Source: Zopfochytrium polystomum
Taxonomy: Eukaryota > Chytridiomycota > Chytridiomycetes > Chytridiales > Chytridiaceae
Assembly (NCBI GenBank): GCA_025765615.1
Contig: JAIVFJ010000254.1
Location: 1-64,000 of the forward strand
Length of the DNA: 64,000 bases
Reading direction: 5' to 3'
Shown here: positions 54,105 through 63,612 of the stretch, piece after piece
How the letters are laid out: each line of letters starts with the position of its first letter
How positions within the stretch are numbered: position 1 is the stretch's first letter
Translations under genes and position numbers: made by a program
The notes under the pieces: generated by a model
Database searches by the model: none
What the model saw: the letters and a program-made list of their open reading frames with translations, nothing else
What the model was told of the DNA's origin: nothing

Positions 54105-55259
54105 TTAAACCTTCCTGGGTTTGATCGGCTGGAGCGGCGTCACGGTGTCGACGTGGCCGGCAAACTTGACGAGTGGGATGTCGCTGGTCGTCATGCCGGT
54201 GCGGTACTTTTGGTAGCCGTGAAACTCGAAGAGCATGGTGAAAGGGAACCCGATGTCAAACGGCGTAGCATTTTCAATCTCGTCGATGTCCTCGGGGGTA
54301 AGCTCGAGAGACAGCGCCGCGATGCCGTCCTTGAGGCGCTCCAACTTGCGAACCGCAACGATCGGAAAGACGTACGGCGCCTTGTGCATCACGTACGCCA
54401 GCGCCACCGACGTGCCGACCGTGCCCTTGCGCGCCGCGACGCTTTCGACAGCCTGCGCGACCGCCCGTTGCGCGTCCGTGAACGACAACGCTGCGGCGCG
54501 TGCTGCGTCGTCTTCGACCAGCTCCGCCGCGCTCTTGAACAAGTTCTGCCCGAAAACCCCCCACGGCACCACCGCCAGCCCCTCCGCGGCGGCCATCGGC
54601 AGAACGTCGCGCTCAAAGTGGCGGTCGGCGGCAGACCACCGGCCCTGGTACACGCTGAACTCGGTGAGCCCGTGGTCGCGGGCGTACCGGTTCGCGCTAC
54701 TGACGATCCAGGCGGGGGTTTCGCCGACACCGAGGTAGAGCACCTTGCCCGCGAGGACGAGGCGGTGCAGAGATTGCATGATCTCCTCGATCGACGTGGA
54801 AAAGTCCCACCAGTGAAGGTACAGGAGGTCGATGTAGTCGGTCTTCAGCTTCTTGAGACTGGACTCGACCGAGAGGCGGAGGCTCTTTGCGTTGTTGCCG
54901 TTAAAGTTGATCTTGACGACTTCGGGCTCCCCGTTGTTTGGGACTAGGGTGGAGTACTTGGTCGCCAGGACGATCTGGTCGCGGTTCTTTCGGGACTCGA
55001 GCCATTCGCCGAGCCACTGCTCGCTCTCCCCGCCTTGGTAGTTGTTGGAAGTGTCGATGAAGTTGCCGCCGTTCTGGAAGAAGTAGTCGAGGATCTCGAA
55101 CGCCGTGTCCTTGGAGCACTTGCCCAACATGCCCTCCCAAGACTCGCCAAAGTTCATTGTTCCGAGACAGAGCGGGGAGACCTTGACGCCGGCTTTGGAA
55201 GACAGGATTCGGTGGTAACCGAGCGGCGATTTTGGCGCAGGGGGGAATGCAAAGGCCAT
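54105..55259 (-). CDS. aldo-keto reductase, aryl-alcohol dehydrogenase type
   Basis: Single exon of 384 residues. The AKR tetrad can be read: Asp in GGNFIDTSNNY, Tyr in NNYQGG, Lys in LATKYS and His in LYLHWWDF. LCLGTMNFGESW at the N-terminus and LKKLKTDYIDLLYLHWW are typical of the AKR9 group (aryl-alcohol and norsolorinic-acid reductase-like). NADPH-dependent reduction of an aldehyde or ketone in the cytosol is expected; the substrate is unknown. The protein is nearly identical to the divergent neighbour at 55997 along its whole length, including the last 35 residues. A CATAAATAC on the minus strand near 55385-55393 is a TATA candidate. Confidence 0.93.
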   Translation of the reverse strand: MAFAFPPAPKSPLGYHRILSSKAGVKVSPLCLGTMNFGESWEGMLGKCSKDTAFEILDYFFQNGGNFIDTSNNYQGGESEQWLGEWLESRKNRDQIVLATKYSTLVPNNGEPEVVKINFNGNNAKSLRLSVESSLKKLKTDYIDLLYLHWWDFSTSIEEIMQSLHRLVLAGKVLYLGVGETPAWIVSSANRYARDHGLTEFSVYQGRWSAADRHFERDVLPMAAAEGLAVVPWGVFGQNLFKSAAELVEDDAARAAALSFTDAQRAVAQAVESVAARKGTVGTSVALAYVMHKAPYVFPIVAVRKLERLKDGIAALSLELTPEDIDEIENATPFDIGFPFTMLFEFHGYQKYRTGMTTSDIPLVKFAGHVDTVTPLQPIKPRKV

Positions 55260-55996
55260 TCTGTTCGTGTTTTTTCGTTGTGTGTCGGGTGGGGAGTTTG
55301 GCGAAGGCCGGGGGTATGAAGGCGGGTGAAGGGCTGTGTTCGCTCCGGGCGATCTCTCAACCTTATCGCAGTCATCACTTGAAGTATTTATGCGACATTT
55401 TATCGAATGGTTCTCCACTGAACACTCCGCCTCTACTTTTCAGGAAGAGAAACTGTGTTTTTCTCGTATTAAAGTAAATATTTTGGCGAGTGTAGCGCGT
55501 GCGGACGAATGTTTTTCCGCCTCCTCCGTGTCCTCCTCCGTGTCCGCCCCCGTGAGTTGCGTGGATTGGACTTGTGTCTGTCGGAAGCGGCTTCGGCCAG
55601 GAAAAAAAAGTGAGTCTGCAAAGGCGGCACTCTGACCCATGGGCCGACAGGCGGAACAAACGACAGCGAGACGTAAACAAAACGTGTCCCTTGATTTCAA
55701 ATGGACTCGTCATCAATGTGAATGCTTGGGACAGGGCTAGAGACAGGCAGACACAAAGCGTCTCGGCCAAACTTGAGTTTGAGTTTGAGTTGATTTTCCA
55801 GCGCCTGTGTCGGGGCACCGTTGCGCCGAGTTCCGCCGGTCTGAGCGTGGGCTTTGACAAAACCGGAGAGAAGTTCGATGTTATGATCGAAAGCTTTCGT
55901 GACCCTTCACAACCGTATAAATACATGCTCCCTCTTCATCAAACTTCATACCCCTTTCATCCTTCCTATCCAACGCAAAAAACAAGTGCATTCAAG
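55260..55996. promoter_or_regulatory. divergent AKR promoter region
   Basis: 737 bases separate two AKR start codons facing apart. The plus gene has TATAAATA at 55916-55923, 74 bases before its ATG. The minus gene has CATAAATA at about 55385-55392, 126 bases before its ATG. The middle holds GTGTCCTCCTCC-type direct repeats near 55527-55550 and GAGTTT repeats at 55772-55791. Confidence 0.6.
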
Positions 55997-57148
55997 ATGG
56001 CCTTTGCGTTCCCCCCAGCGCCCAAATCGCCGCTCGGTTACCACCGAATCTTGTCCTCCAAGGCCGGCGTCAAGGTCTCCCCGCTCTGCCTCGGAACAAT
56101 GAACTTTGGCGAAGCGTGGGAGGGTATGATGGGCAAGTGCTCCAAGGACACGGCGTTCGAGATCCTCGACTACTTCTTCCAAAACGGCGGCAACTTCATC
56201 GACACCGCCAACAACTACCAGGGCGAAGAGAGCGAGCAGTGGCTCGGCGAGTGGTTCGAGTCCCGAAAGAACCGCGACCAGATCGTCCTGGCGACCAAGT
56301 ACACCACCGGATACCCAAAGCACGGCGGACCCGAGGTCATCAAGATCAACTACCAGGGCAACCATTCGAAAAGCCTCCGCCTCTCGGTCGAGGCCAGCCT
56401 CAAGAAGCTGAAGACCGACTACATCGACCTCCTGTACCTCCACTGGTGGGACTTTTCCACCTCAATCGAAGAGGTCATGCAGTCTCTCCACCGCCTCGTC
56501 CTCGCGGGTAAGGTGCTCTACCTCGGCGTCAGCGACACCCCCGCCTGGATCGTCAGTAGCGCGAACCGGTACGCCCGCGACCACGGGCTCACCGAGTTCA
56601 GCGTCTACCAGGGCCGGTGGTCTGCCGCTGACCGCGACTTTGAAAGAGACATCCTGCCGATGGCCGCCGCGGAGGGGATGGCGCTGGTGCCGTGGGGCGT
56701 GCTCGGCCAGGGCGCGTTCAAGAGCGCGGCGGAGCTGGCAAAGGGCGACGCGGCAAGGTCCATGCACGCGTTCACAGACACCCAGCGCGCCGTCGCGGGC
56801 GTGCTCGAAAAGGTCGCGACGCGCAAAGGTACGCTGATCACGTCGGTCGCGCTCGCGTACGTGATGCACAAGGCGCCCTACGTCTTCCCGATCGTCGGCG
56901 GGCGCAAGGTCGACCACCTCAAGGGCAACGTGGAGGCGTTGTCGCTCGAGCTGACTCCCGAGGACATTGACGAGATCGAAAACGCGGTGCCGTTCGACGT
57001 CGGGTTCCCTTACACCATGCTCTTCGAGTTCCACGGCTACCAAAAGTTCCGCACCGGCATGACGACCAGCGACATCCCACTCGTCAAGTTTGCCGGCCAC
57101 GTCGACACTGTGACGCCGCTCCAGCCGATCAAGCCCAGGAAGGTTTGA
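55997..57148 (+). CDS. aldo-keto reductase, aryl-alcohol dehydrogenase type
   Basis: Single exon of 383 residues with the same tetrad as its neighbour (FIDTANNY, ATKYTT, LHWWDF). Differences are concentrated in a surface loop after the Lys (TTGYPKHGGPEVIKI versus STLVPNNGEPEVVKI) and in the region 270-310 (KGDAARSMHAFTDTQ versus VEDDAARAAALSFTD). Synonymous differences are frequent, so the pair is not a brand-new duplicate, yet the proteins stay close, which points to selection for the same reaction. The ATG at 55997 (MAFAFPPAPK) matches the neighbour's start; an open stretch upstream to 55574 is promoter and not coding. Confidence 0.93.
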   Translation: MAFAFPPAPKSPLGYHRILSSKAGVKVSPLCLGTMNFGEAWEGMMGKCSKDTAFEILDYFFQNGGNFIDTANNYQGEESEQWLGEWFESRKNRDQIVLATKYTTGYPKHGGPEVIKINYQGNHSKSLRLSVEASLKKLKTDYIDLLYLHWWDFSTSIEEVMQSLHRLVLAGKVLYLGVSDTPAWIVSSANRYARDHGLTEFSVYQGRWSAADRDFERDILPMAAAEGMALVPWGVLGQGAFKSAAELAKGDAARSMHAFTDTQRAVAGVLEKVATRKGTLITSVALAYVMHKAPYVFPIVGGRKVDHLKGNVEALSLELTPEDIDEIENAVPFDVGFPYTMLFEFHGYQKFRTGMTTSDIPLVKFAGHVDTVTPLQPIKPRKV

Positions 57149-58705
57149 GAGGATTTCCGTAGGAAAGCTTCCATGTGGGCGAGCAAAGTGAGGTTTCAAA
57201 TAAATGAGTGATTGAGTGCAATCGTCTGCGTTTGAAGCTGGATTGATGTGACGCAACCCAGACCTGGAAACAAAGCAGAAAAACGAGAAGCATCTTGACT
57301 GCCTCCTTTCCTTGTCCACTTAGTCGATAGAGCTGACGTATTGTCCAGTTCTTGAGATCCAATTATGTTACAGTTCCTCTCTCTTTGCTCAAAGACTTTT
57401 TGAAAGGCTCGACTTAAGAGGCGATCCCCTTTCACTAGCTGAAGCGCAGCGCAGACGTGGTACAAGATCGTGGCGCCGTTCTTTTGCCTCGAGGAAACGG
57501 GGAATGTCGCCACTTGGGATCAGAATGGAATGGTTTTGGACACACCGGCAGCGAACGTGGCTGCGGGGCGTGGCGTCGAAGAAGTGCCATCGCTTTCGCG
57601 TACGATGGGCTTGTCGTTGGAGGCGCTCCCTGTTGAGATCGGGTATGTCTTCGACGGCTGATTCAGCAGGATAGCCAGAGTAACCACCCCAACCACAGAA
57701 GAGAGGCGGATAGCAAAAAGCAGATGAGTGACATCACGACCCTTTTATTGGTGTGTAGTGCAAGGGAGGATGCAATAGCGACATGCCATCGGCGCACTTA
57801 GAGTCGGAGCGGGAAAAAAATGGGCAAAATTCCAACTGGAAGTCATCGTCTTGTGGGAGAGCGTGGCCTTGGTACCCTGTGCCAAAGGAGAAAAAAAAAG
57901 TGAGGGTTTTTTTAACGGTTTGGAAAGACGTGACGAAATGGGGCAGGCGGTAGAATGGGCGGTTTCGAAAACATACTTCTCAATTTTGTTGCTGGTTCTG
58001 CTGCTGGCGTTGCCTAGCCCTCTCTCGACGCGCCGCTGCTGCTTGTTCTTTCAAAAGCCACGCAAAAAAAAATGTTCTCCAATCAGATAGGGAAAAAGAG
58101 CTGGAGGTGGGATGTTGAAAAGAACGAAAAGTACATACGAATTGGCGCTAAGTTGACTGCCGAACGTCCCACAACAGGCAAGCGAGATGGAAATAAAATG
58201 AAGTGAGCAATAGGGAGGGAGGGTTTTAATAAAAAAAACGGCGGCCCCTCATGTGCTTACTGGGCTGGTGCGGCGGGGACGGGCTTCCTGATATTTTTTT
58301 TTTGGGTGAAATTTGAGAGTTAAAAAGCAAGACGAGCGAATGAGTGCCAATCGCAGTGAAAACTTGTCGTGGTTGTCTGGAGGTCTGGAGTGTGTGGCGG
58401 GTTGAAATATATGTGGGGTGCTCATACGCACGGGGAGGAGGAGGATCTGCAAAAAATAAGTATCACAGAGACTTGCATCACGGCTGGGGCCGAGCAAAAC
58501 CAAATGAATCATAGGTACTTACTTCGTGGCCCTTTTGGAACGAGTCGGGGGCCGCAAAATCATTTGTGGAGGAGAGGGAGAATTTAGTAACAAAGAAGAC
58601 TTCGTTGAAAGGGCTCGAGTTGTCCTTACTTGGCGGAGACAGTGAACCGCGGGTGTAGCCTGGTGAGATCAGAAGGGTGGGAAGGTGCACCAAAAATGTT
58701 AGAAT
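57149..58705. other. intergenic, nothing recognised
   Basis: 1.5 kb with only short frames on both strands. A runs near 57892, 58067 and 58227. No RNA gene or element recognised. Confidence 0.5.
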
Positions 58706-59515
58706 TTAGAAAAAGGCGCTACTCCGGGCATCCATCGTCAGCTGCTCCATTCGTTCGTCCAGGGCGCTGGTGCGGGTTTTGAGCGTCTGAATGTAGTCCA
58801 CCGTGCGCGAAAGGATGGACACCCTGTTCGGTCCACGCGACGATGCCTTGCTACCCGCCGTACCTTTACCCATTTCGGCACCAGCTCCCGCTTGTCGGCC
58901 TGGATCGTCGTCGTCGTCCTCGTCGTCCTCTTCGAAAGCGGTCGAAGAAGACGACAGCGACGAAGAGATCGATCCTGTCAGCGTCGTCGACGACGGTGGC
59001 AGGACTTGCACTAGCGCGTCGAAACAAATGCGAAGCTCGTCGCGCCGACGCTGGTCAGACACTCTGTGGGCCGTGAACCGATCCAGTGACAGTGGGGGAA
59101 GCGGAGATCCATCCGTCGGTGCGAGTGAAGGCGACGACGCGACCGTCGCTGGCATCCGTGGGGACTTGCCTTTCAGGCGTGGCGACGGCACGGCGGGTGG
59201 CGGCATGAGCACGTCGTGTGGTCGAAGGGCGGCGGGGGACGAAATGATGCCTGCGGTCAAAGTAGTCGGTGTTCCGGCAGCAGGTGATGCTGGTACACTG
59301 CTCCTGGAACTACGGCGAGTCTTGGATGCGGGTCGGGGAGGCGCGGGCTTTCTCCCTGTCGGGCTCGGCACTGGCCTTGCTGAGGAATCCGAGGATGAAC
59401 TGCTCCCTAGTCGCTGGGGTGCAACAGCAATGCGAGGTAGGATTCGGACTGGCCCGCTTCGCTGAGCGCGGGGCGATGGGGAAACGTCCGCCATTGCAGC
59501 TGTCGGGAGGGACAT
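58706..59515 (-). CDS. bHLH transcription factor
   Basis: The C-terminal exon encodes a basic helix-loop-helix domain. The basic region is RFTAHRVSDQRRRDELR; helix 1 is ICFDALVQVLPPSS; a loop of about 60 residues contains EEDDEDDDDDPG; the loop end and helix 2 are NRVSILSRTVDYIQTLKTRT and the zipper-like ALDERMEQL. The N-terminal part is Ser/Pro-rich. I give the ATG at 59515, but the exon extends to 59666. It joins in phase to an upstream segment (donor GTAAGT at 59713-59718) reading NPPKGKIALNVPASSDASPS, so the true start is probably further 5'. The protein should bind E-box DNA as a dimer in the nucleus. Confidence 0.82.
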   Translation of the reverse strand: MSLPTAAMADVSPSPRAQRSGPVRILPRIAVAPQRLGSSSSSDSSARPVPSPTGRKPAPPRPASKTRRSSRSSVPASPAAGTPTTLTAGIISSPAALRPHDVLMPPPAVPSPRLKGKSPRMPATVASSPSLAPTDGSPLPPLSLDRFTAHRVSDQRRRDELRICFDALVQVLPPSSTTLTGSISSSLSSSSTAFEEDDEDDDDDPGRQAGAGAEMGKGTAGSKASSRGPNRVSILSRTVDYIQTLKTRTSALDERMEQLTMDARSSAFF

Positions 59516-59808
59516 GGACCCTGGACTTTTCAACGGTACTGGCCCGACTGCTGGAGACGTACTGGAACTTGCAGGTAGAGACGAACGGAAAACAGACGGC
59601 GAGGAATGAATCGACAGTTGAGGAGTATTGAGTGGACTGTTACGTGGTGAGAACAAACTTATGGGTCTAAAAAAAAAAAAGCAAAGCAACGCTTGGTTGA
59701 AGATCACGCGAGACTTACACTTGAGACGATGGTGACGCGTCAGAACTTGCTGGAACGTTCAAAGCTATCTTCCCCTTTGGTGGATTTTGCGAAGGGCTGG
59801 GCAGCTCA

Positions 59809-59931
59809 TTACCAGCTAGACATCACGATCTTCGCCTCACCGCGGTTGGGGAAAGCGACGGCCGGCTCGAGGACCGCAAGAACGCATATCCCGACGAGGA
59901 GGAGGAAGGCTACAAACTTGGCGAGCGGCAT
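59809..59931 (-). CDS. tiny secreted peptide ORF
   Basis: 40 codons: MPLAKFVAFLLLVGICVLAV, then LEPAVAFPNRGEAKIVMSSW. The first half is a good signal peptide with a cleavage site near AVA-F, leaving about 13 residues. TATAAAA at 60018-60024 lies about 87 bases upstream, and the ATG follows an A/T-rich leader. It could be the first exon of a larger secreted protein, but no in-phase acceptor was found. It lies on the same strand just upstream of the bHLH gene. Confidence 0.4.
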   Translation of the reverse strand: MPLAKFVAFLLLVGICVLAVLEPAVAFPNRGEAKIVMSSW

Positions 59932-60017
59932 TATTTTTTTAATTTTTTTTCTTTTTGGCAGGCTGAGGGAAAAACAGCTTGTTGCGTCTGGGAGGAGTTG
60001 AATAAATGTTGTCGTGT

Positions 60018-60024
60018 TTTTATA
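60018..60024 (-). promoter_or_regulatory. TATA box
   Basis: TATAAAA on the minus strand in a GGGGTATAAAAACACG context, about 87 bases before the ATG at 59931. It is the best TATA box for the small secreted ORF or for the bHLH transcription unit behind it. Confidence 0.5.
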
Positions 60025-60545
60025 CCCCACGGGTTTGAAAGAACAGAGAGATGATGGTGGGGGCGGAGGACACTAATCGACGCAGAACAGTGTCAAATCC
60101 GCACAGCCGAAGAGGGAGGCGGAGCCAGAACGGCGTTGAAGAATATTTGTAATGAGGAAAAGCCAGTTGAGTATTTGTGTCTGTCAAAAGCAAATGTCGG
60201 GTCCTGGCAAATAGGTGGGGGCTGAGCTTTTTTCGCGCAGTGCCAAGTTTCGCCGCAATAAGAAAATGGGCCCGGATGAATTTGCGCACCGCCAATTTTA
60301 CCTGCTTCAAAGGTATTCTGACAGTAATCACCCAACGCCGGTGTGCTCCGCCGCCCCCTTCGGATGTGCGGATTTGTCACTTATGTGCGGCAAGGGTATG
60401 CCGCACCCAGTGCAATAATATACGCGCACATCGGGATCGGCAATTGATTTACCCAACCCCACTTCACCCTCCTGCCACGACAACCCCCCTCTGCTCCGAC
60501 CATCGCAACTCGCCCAATAGATTTTTCTTCGTTACGGTCTGTAAG

Positions 60546-61300
60546 ATGAAGACAAGCATCTGCAATTGGATTGAGGCAAAGGCTGCCCTGGACCGAAGGC
60601 ATCGCGTGCTAAAAGTTGCGTCGTGGGCTGCAGCAGCAAGCCCGGTGAGGCTAATGACGGCGTTTTCGCGGCACGGTCTGCTCGACAGGATGTATTTTCG
60701 GGACATGGCGGCAGACGGCGTAATTCATGCCAACGTGAATGCTTTCGTGATTACCGGAGGGAGAGGCGATATATGCATGAGCTCAATCCCCGAACTCGGA
60801 GGCGTTATCCATCCTAACAAAGTCGACGTTGTCGGCGTCGTGGACGACCTGCCAGAGCCCGCCCGCAGGCGCAAAAGTTTATCGCTCACACAATCTGAAA
60901 CGGAAGATTTTGATTGGCCCTTACGTCAGAAGGCTCGTGGGAATTCAGCGAGTGCCCCGCGCAGTGCGAACGATGGCGAAGCGGGGTCACTTTTATCACC
61001 ATTGCACACCGTCAGGGAAATGAATCTCACTTCCCCCTTCCTCATCGCCACTCCCAGGCAAATGACGACTACAGCGCTCCCAGGCGTCGCCCAGAGAGCC
61101 GCGCTCAGTCATCCTCTGTCGAGTCGATGACGCCATTCCAACTTTTCTGGGATCGAATCTATAACGAGTGGAAGCGGGGCAGCTGAGAGCAGCGTCAATC
61201 GTTTGAGCAGCTGGTGAATTTCGCGTCGGAGTCTGCGGTGCCTCCTTCCATAGCGTTGGGGCGATACCAAGAGGGTGATCCTCTGAATAACGGGTATCCG
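60546..61300 (+). pseudogene. BTB/HMG-like family remnant, plus strand
   Basis: A decayed copy of exons 2-5 of the genes at 7.4-9.8 and 51.4-53.5 kb. ALDRRHRVLK matches the exon 2 start. A deletion leads straight to MTAFSRHGLLDRMYFR (exon 2 end), then SSIPELGGVIHPNKVDVVGV and DDLPEP. A frameshift follows before AGAKVYRSHNLKR, another before EDFDWPL, then ANDDYSAPRRRPES, MTPFQLF and IYNEWKRGS followed by an in-frame TGA. The BTB-like exon 1 is absent. The order is that of the parents, so this is a DNA-level copy that kept traces of introns. Confidence 0.82.
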
Positions 61301-61339
61301 TCTGAGAGTGAAGAATTGGAAACAGCACACTTAAAGAAA

Positions 61340-61480
61340 ATGGCCTTTCCCTATCCCCAACCACCAAAGCACCGCTTACTTACCACAGAATCTTGCCCTC
61401 CAAGCCCATCGTAAATGTGCCCCGCTCTGTGTCGGCACGGAGAAATTTGTCGAAGCTAGGAAACACATGATGAGCAAGTT
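61340..61480 (+). pseudogene. aldo-keto reductase 5' remnant
   Basis: MAFPYPQPPKHRLL mirrors MAFAFPPAPKSPLG of the two AKR genes. In shifted frames LTYHRILPSKPIV (compare LGYHRILSSKAGV), APLCVGTEKFVEA and MMSKF (compare MMGKCSK) follow. Only about 45 codons remain and they contain stops. It lies just downstream of the BTB/HMG-like remnant. Confidence 0.8.
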
Positions 61481-61710
61481 CAACCTACATCTGCGAGAAG
61501 CCATAAGTCGTTGGCGACGACTTGACACTTTTGCTTTATTTATATTCATATTTACGTTGCCCACGGAGGGAGGGTTCAGTTTGCACAGATGGCTGTGCCT
61601 GCAATTACTTCCTGGTCTTTGCGTTTGTCCGTCGCCGAAGTACGCCCGACATCGTGCCTTCGGCTGATATGATCGGGCTGCCGTTGAAGCTATGCAAGTT
61701 CTCGTCATTA

Positions 61711-62590
61711 TCAATAGAAGTTTCGTCGGACAGTCCTTTTTGTCCAGGCGAGGAATCTCTTCCAGGTCCTCCAAACCTCGGCGATGAGCTTGGGGCTGGC
61801 AGCGGTGAGGATCCAGAGTCTTCCGTTTCCACTTGTTATAAAGATGCAAATGAGGATAGCGTGGACAATCCCCATGACAACAAGGAGAAAGGGTACCAGG
61901 AATGGACGAACGAAACCAGGCGCGGGCCTGACAGAGTACCTAACTTGATAAAACTCAGCCGACAGTGGGATGTGAGCCGACTCATTCGGCGCCTCCACGT
62001 CCATCAGCTGATATCCGAAGCCCGACATCGAATTTGGTTCCGCAACATTCGTCTCTGCACAAGTATAGATCAGTCCGAACGATTTCAGTGCTTGTCAGCC
62101 TTACCAAGAAGAAGATTTTGTACTTTTCATATAGATCGGCCTTGGCAGTCGGGGGCATCTCGGGATCCTTCAGGAGTTCCAGCAACTGTTTTCGAGTCCG
62201 GGTTCGGGACTCCTTTCGATTCTGCCTCTCCTTGACAATGATGAGGCGGTGTATGACAGTTCGGCGGGTCTCGTCGACCTCGATCTCAGGAAGGACTTGT
62301 AGCCTGCTGAGAGGCAGATCGGCAAGATTTGTGAACGGCAGGGTGCTTGCTGCCTGTGCCCATGAGCTCATCGATGATGACGATGATGATGCGCTGACGT
62401 GGCGGGCAAATGGAACTCGAGACGGTGTGGAGGTTGTCACCGGCGGATCGGCAGTCGACGGCGAAGGGGCGGTCCCTGAACCGGGAGTCGCCGGTCGGGT
62501 GCGAGCACCACTGCGACGACTTGTAATGGCATCGTCGTCGTCGTGGTCGTGGTCGTCGTCGTCCATGGTTGTGGGTAGTATGTGATACAT
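61711..62590 (-). CDS. single-pass membrane protein, function unknown
   Basis: Exons 62590-62105 and 62052-61711 (52-base intron, acceptor CAGAG) give 275 residues; a second ATG at 62566 (MDDDDHDHDDDDAITSRR) is equally likely. The first 100 residues are disordered (acidic, then Ser/Thr/Pro-rich). EVDETRRTVIHRLIIVKERQ and RTRTRKQLLELLKDPEMPP are helical and charged. A single TM helix lies at about 210-235 (RPFLVPFLLVVMGIVHAILI), followed by a short basic C-terminus (RTWKRFLAWTKRTVRRNFY). The N-terminus should be cytosolic or nucleoplasmic because there is no signal peptide. I considered a Spo7/NEP1R1-like phosphatase subunit but cannot confirm it. Confidence 0.65.
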
Positions 62591-63106
62591 GTGCTTGTGG
62601 GAAGTGTGGCTCTCGAAGGGATGTTTCTTCCCATTTTATGCTTTTTTTTTTGTTCTTTTTCTGTTGTGACCCACTGACAAGGGCAGCAAGAAAGGCCGAA
62701 CGAATGGCTCCCACCATGGTTCTTGTCCACTCGCCACACCACCTTCACCCGCTGACGTGGGCTGTCCGATATCGTGCCCAATCGACGCCGATCCAAGCAG
62801 TGAATCTCTCAAAAGAATGGTGGTAACTAAGGGAGAGCTGATGAGCGTTTGCTTTCAAAATAAAAAAAAAAAGAGGCAGTAAACCATGAAAGGGCTGAAA
62901 GGGAAAAACGAGCAGGAAGGAACCAACGTCGCCTGGAGAGCCTGCCCTCCGCGACGTTGTCGCAATTATCACAGGCGTCATCATTTGACCATACAAAACG
63001 TCCTGCCAACTACTCGCCACCATGGTCGACGTCTACAACGACAATGCCACTTGTGTGGCTTGGCGCTTATGACATTTTAATTGAAAACACATTTATGGGC
63101 GACCAT
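62591..63106. other. intergenic, nothing recognised
   Basis: Promoter side of the membrane-protein gene and 3' side of the pseudogene at 63107. No gene seen. Confidence 0.5.
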
Positions 63107-63612
63107 TCAGGCCACAGGCAGCGCGGCAACAACCTCCTTCACGTGCTTCCAGCTGGGTGGCTGGCGGCCAATCAGTTCAACCAAGTCCGTGGTCTCCACG
63201 TACCGCCGCCGCCTCCGTCGACACCATAAACTCAACAAGCAGCCGAGGCAACCCCAACCGCGCCGCAAACTGCCCGCCAAACTCCTCCAGCAGCACGTCC
63301 GCCGAATCGACCGCCTTCCCCGCGTGCAGAGCTTGGAGCGCGTAGCGCCGAAAGTGTGCAAGATCGCGGTCACTCCGGCTTCCTTCGCGGCGTCGACGGC
63401 GCTCTTGTGCTGAAGGAAGCGGTCGGCGTGGATGTCGCCGCTTGAGACCAGGATCAGCGTTTTGACCCCTGCGAGCGCGGCTGCGAGCGGCGACTTCCAA
63501 GGTGTAGTCGAACTTGTGAGCTTCGTCGCCCGCGCGTACTTTGGCCGGGTTCGCGGGCGAGGGCGATGACGGGCTGCTTTTTGTCGATGAGGATGTCGAC
63601 GGCGATGGACAT
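63107..63612 (-). pseudogene. NmrA-type NAD(P)H quinone oxidoreductase remnant
   Basis: Recognisable pieces in order: MSIAVDILIDKKQPVIALAR (63612 on), then in another frame KVRAGDEAHKFDYTLE, then LAGVKTLILVSSGD and AAKEAGVTAILHTFGA, then LLEEFGGQFAARLGL in a third frame, and VETTDLVELIGRQPPSWKHV at the end. These match QOR2/NmrA-type SDR proteins, but the N-terminal nucleotide-binding GxxGxxG and much of the middle are missing. At least three frameshifts are needed to join the pieces. It is not expected to be active. Confidence 0.75.

Noticed and set aside
54072..54947. 291-codon plus-strand frame opposite the AKR gene
   Set aside because: Shadow of a G/C-rich coding strand; the AKR catalytic residues are read on the minus strand.
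59809..60030. Signal-peptide ORF as exon 1 of the bHLH gene
   Set aside because: A secretory leader makes no sense on a nuclear factor, and no in-phase splice of normal length joins them.
61605..61832. Second short acidic frame (METEDSGSS...) downstream of the membrane protein
   Set aside because: It overlaps the C-terminal exon in another frame; the TM-containing frame is open to its own stop and needs no further exon.
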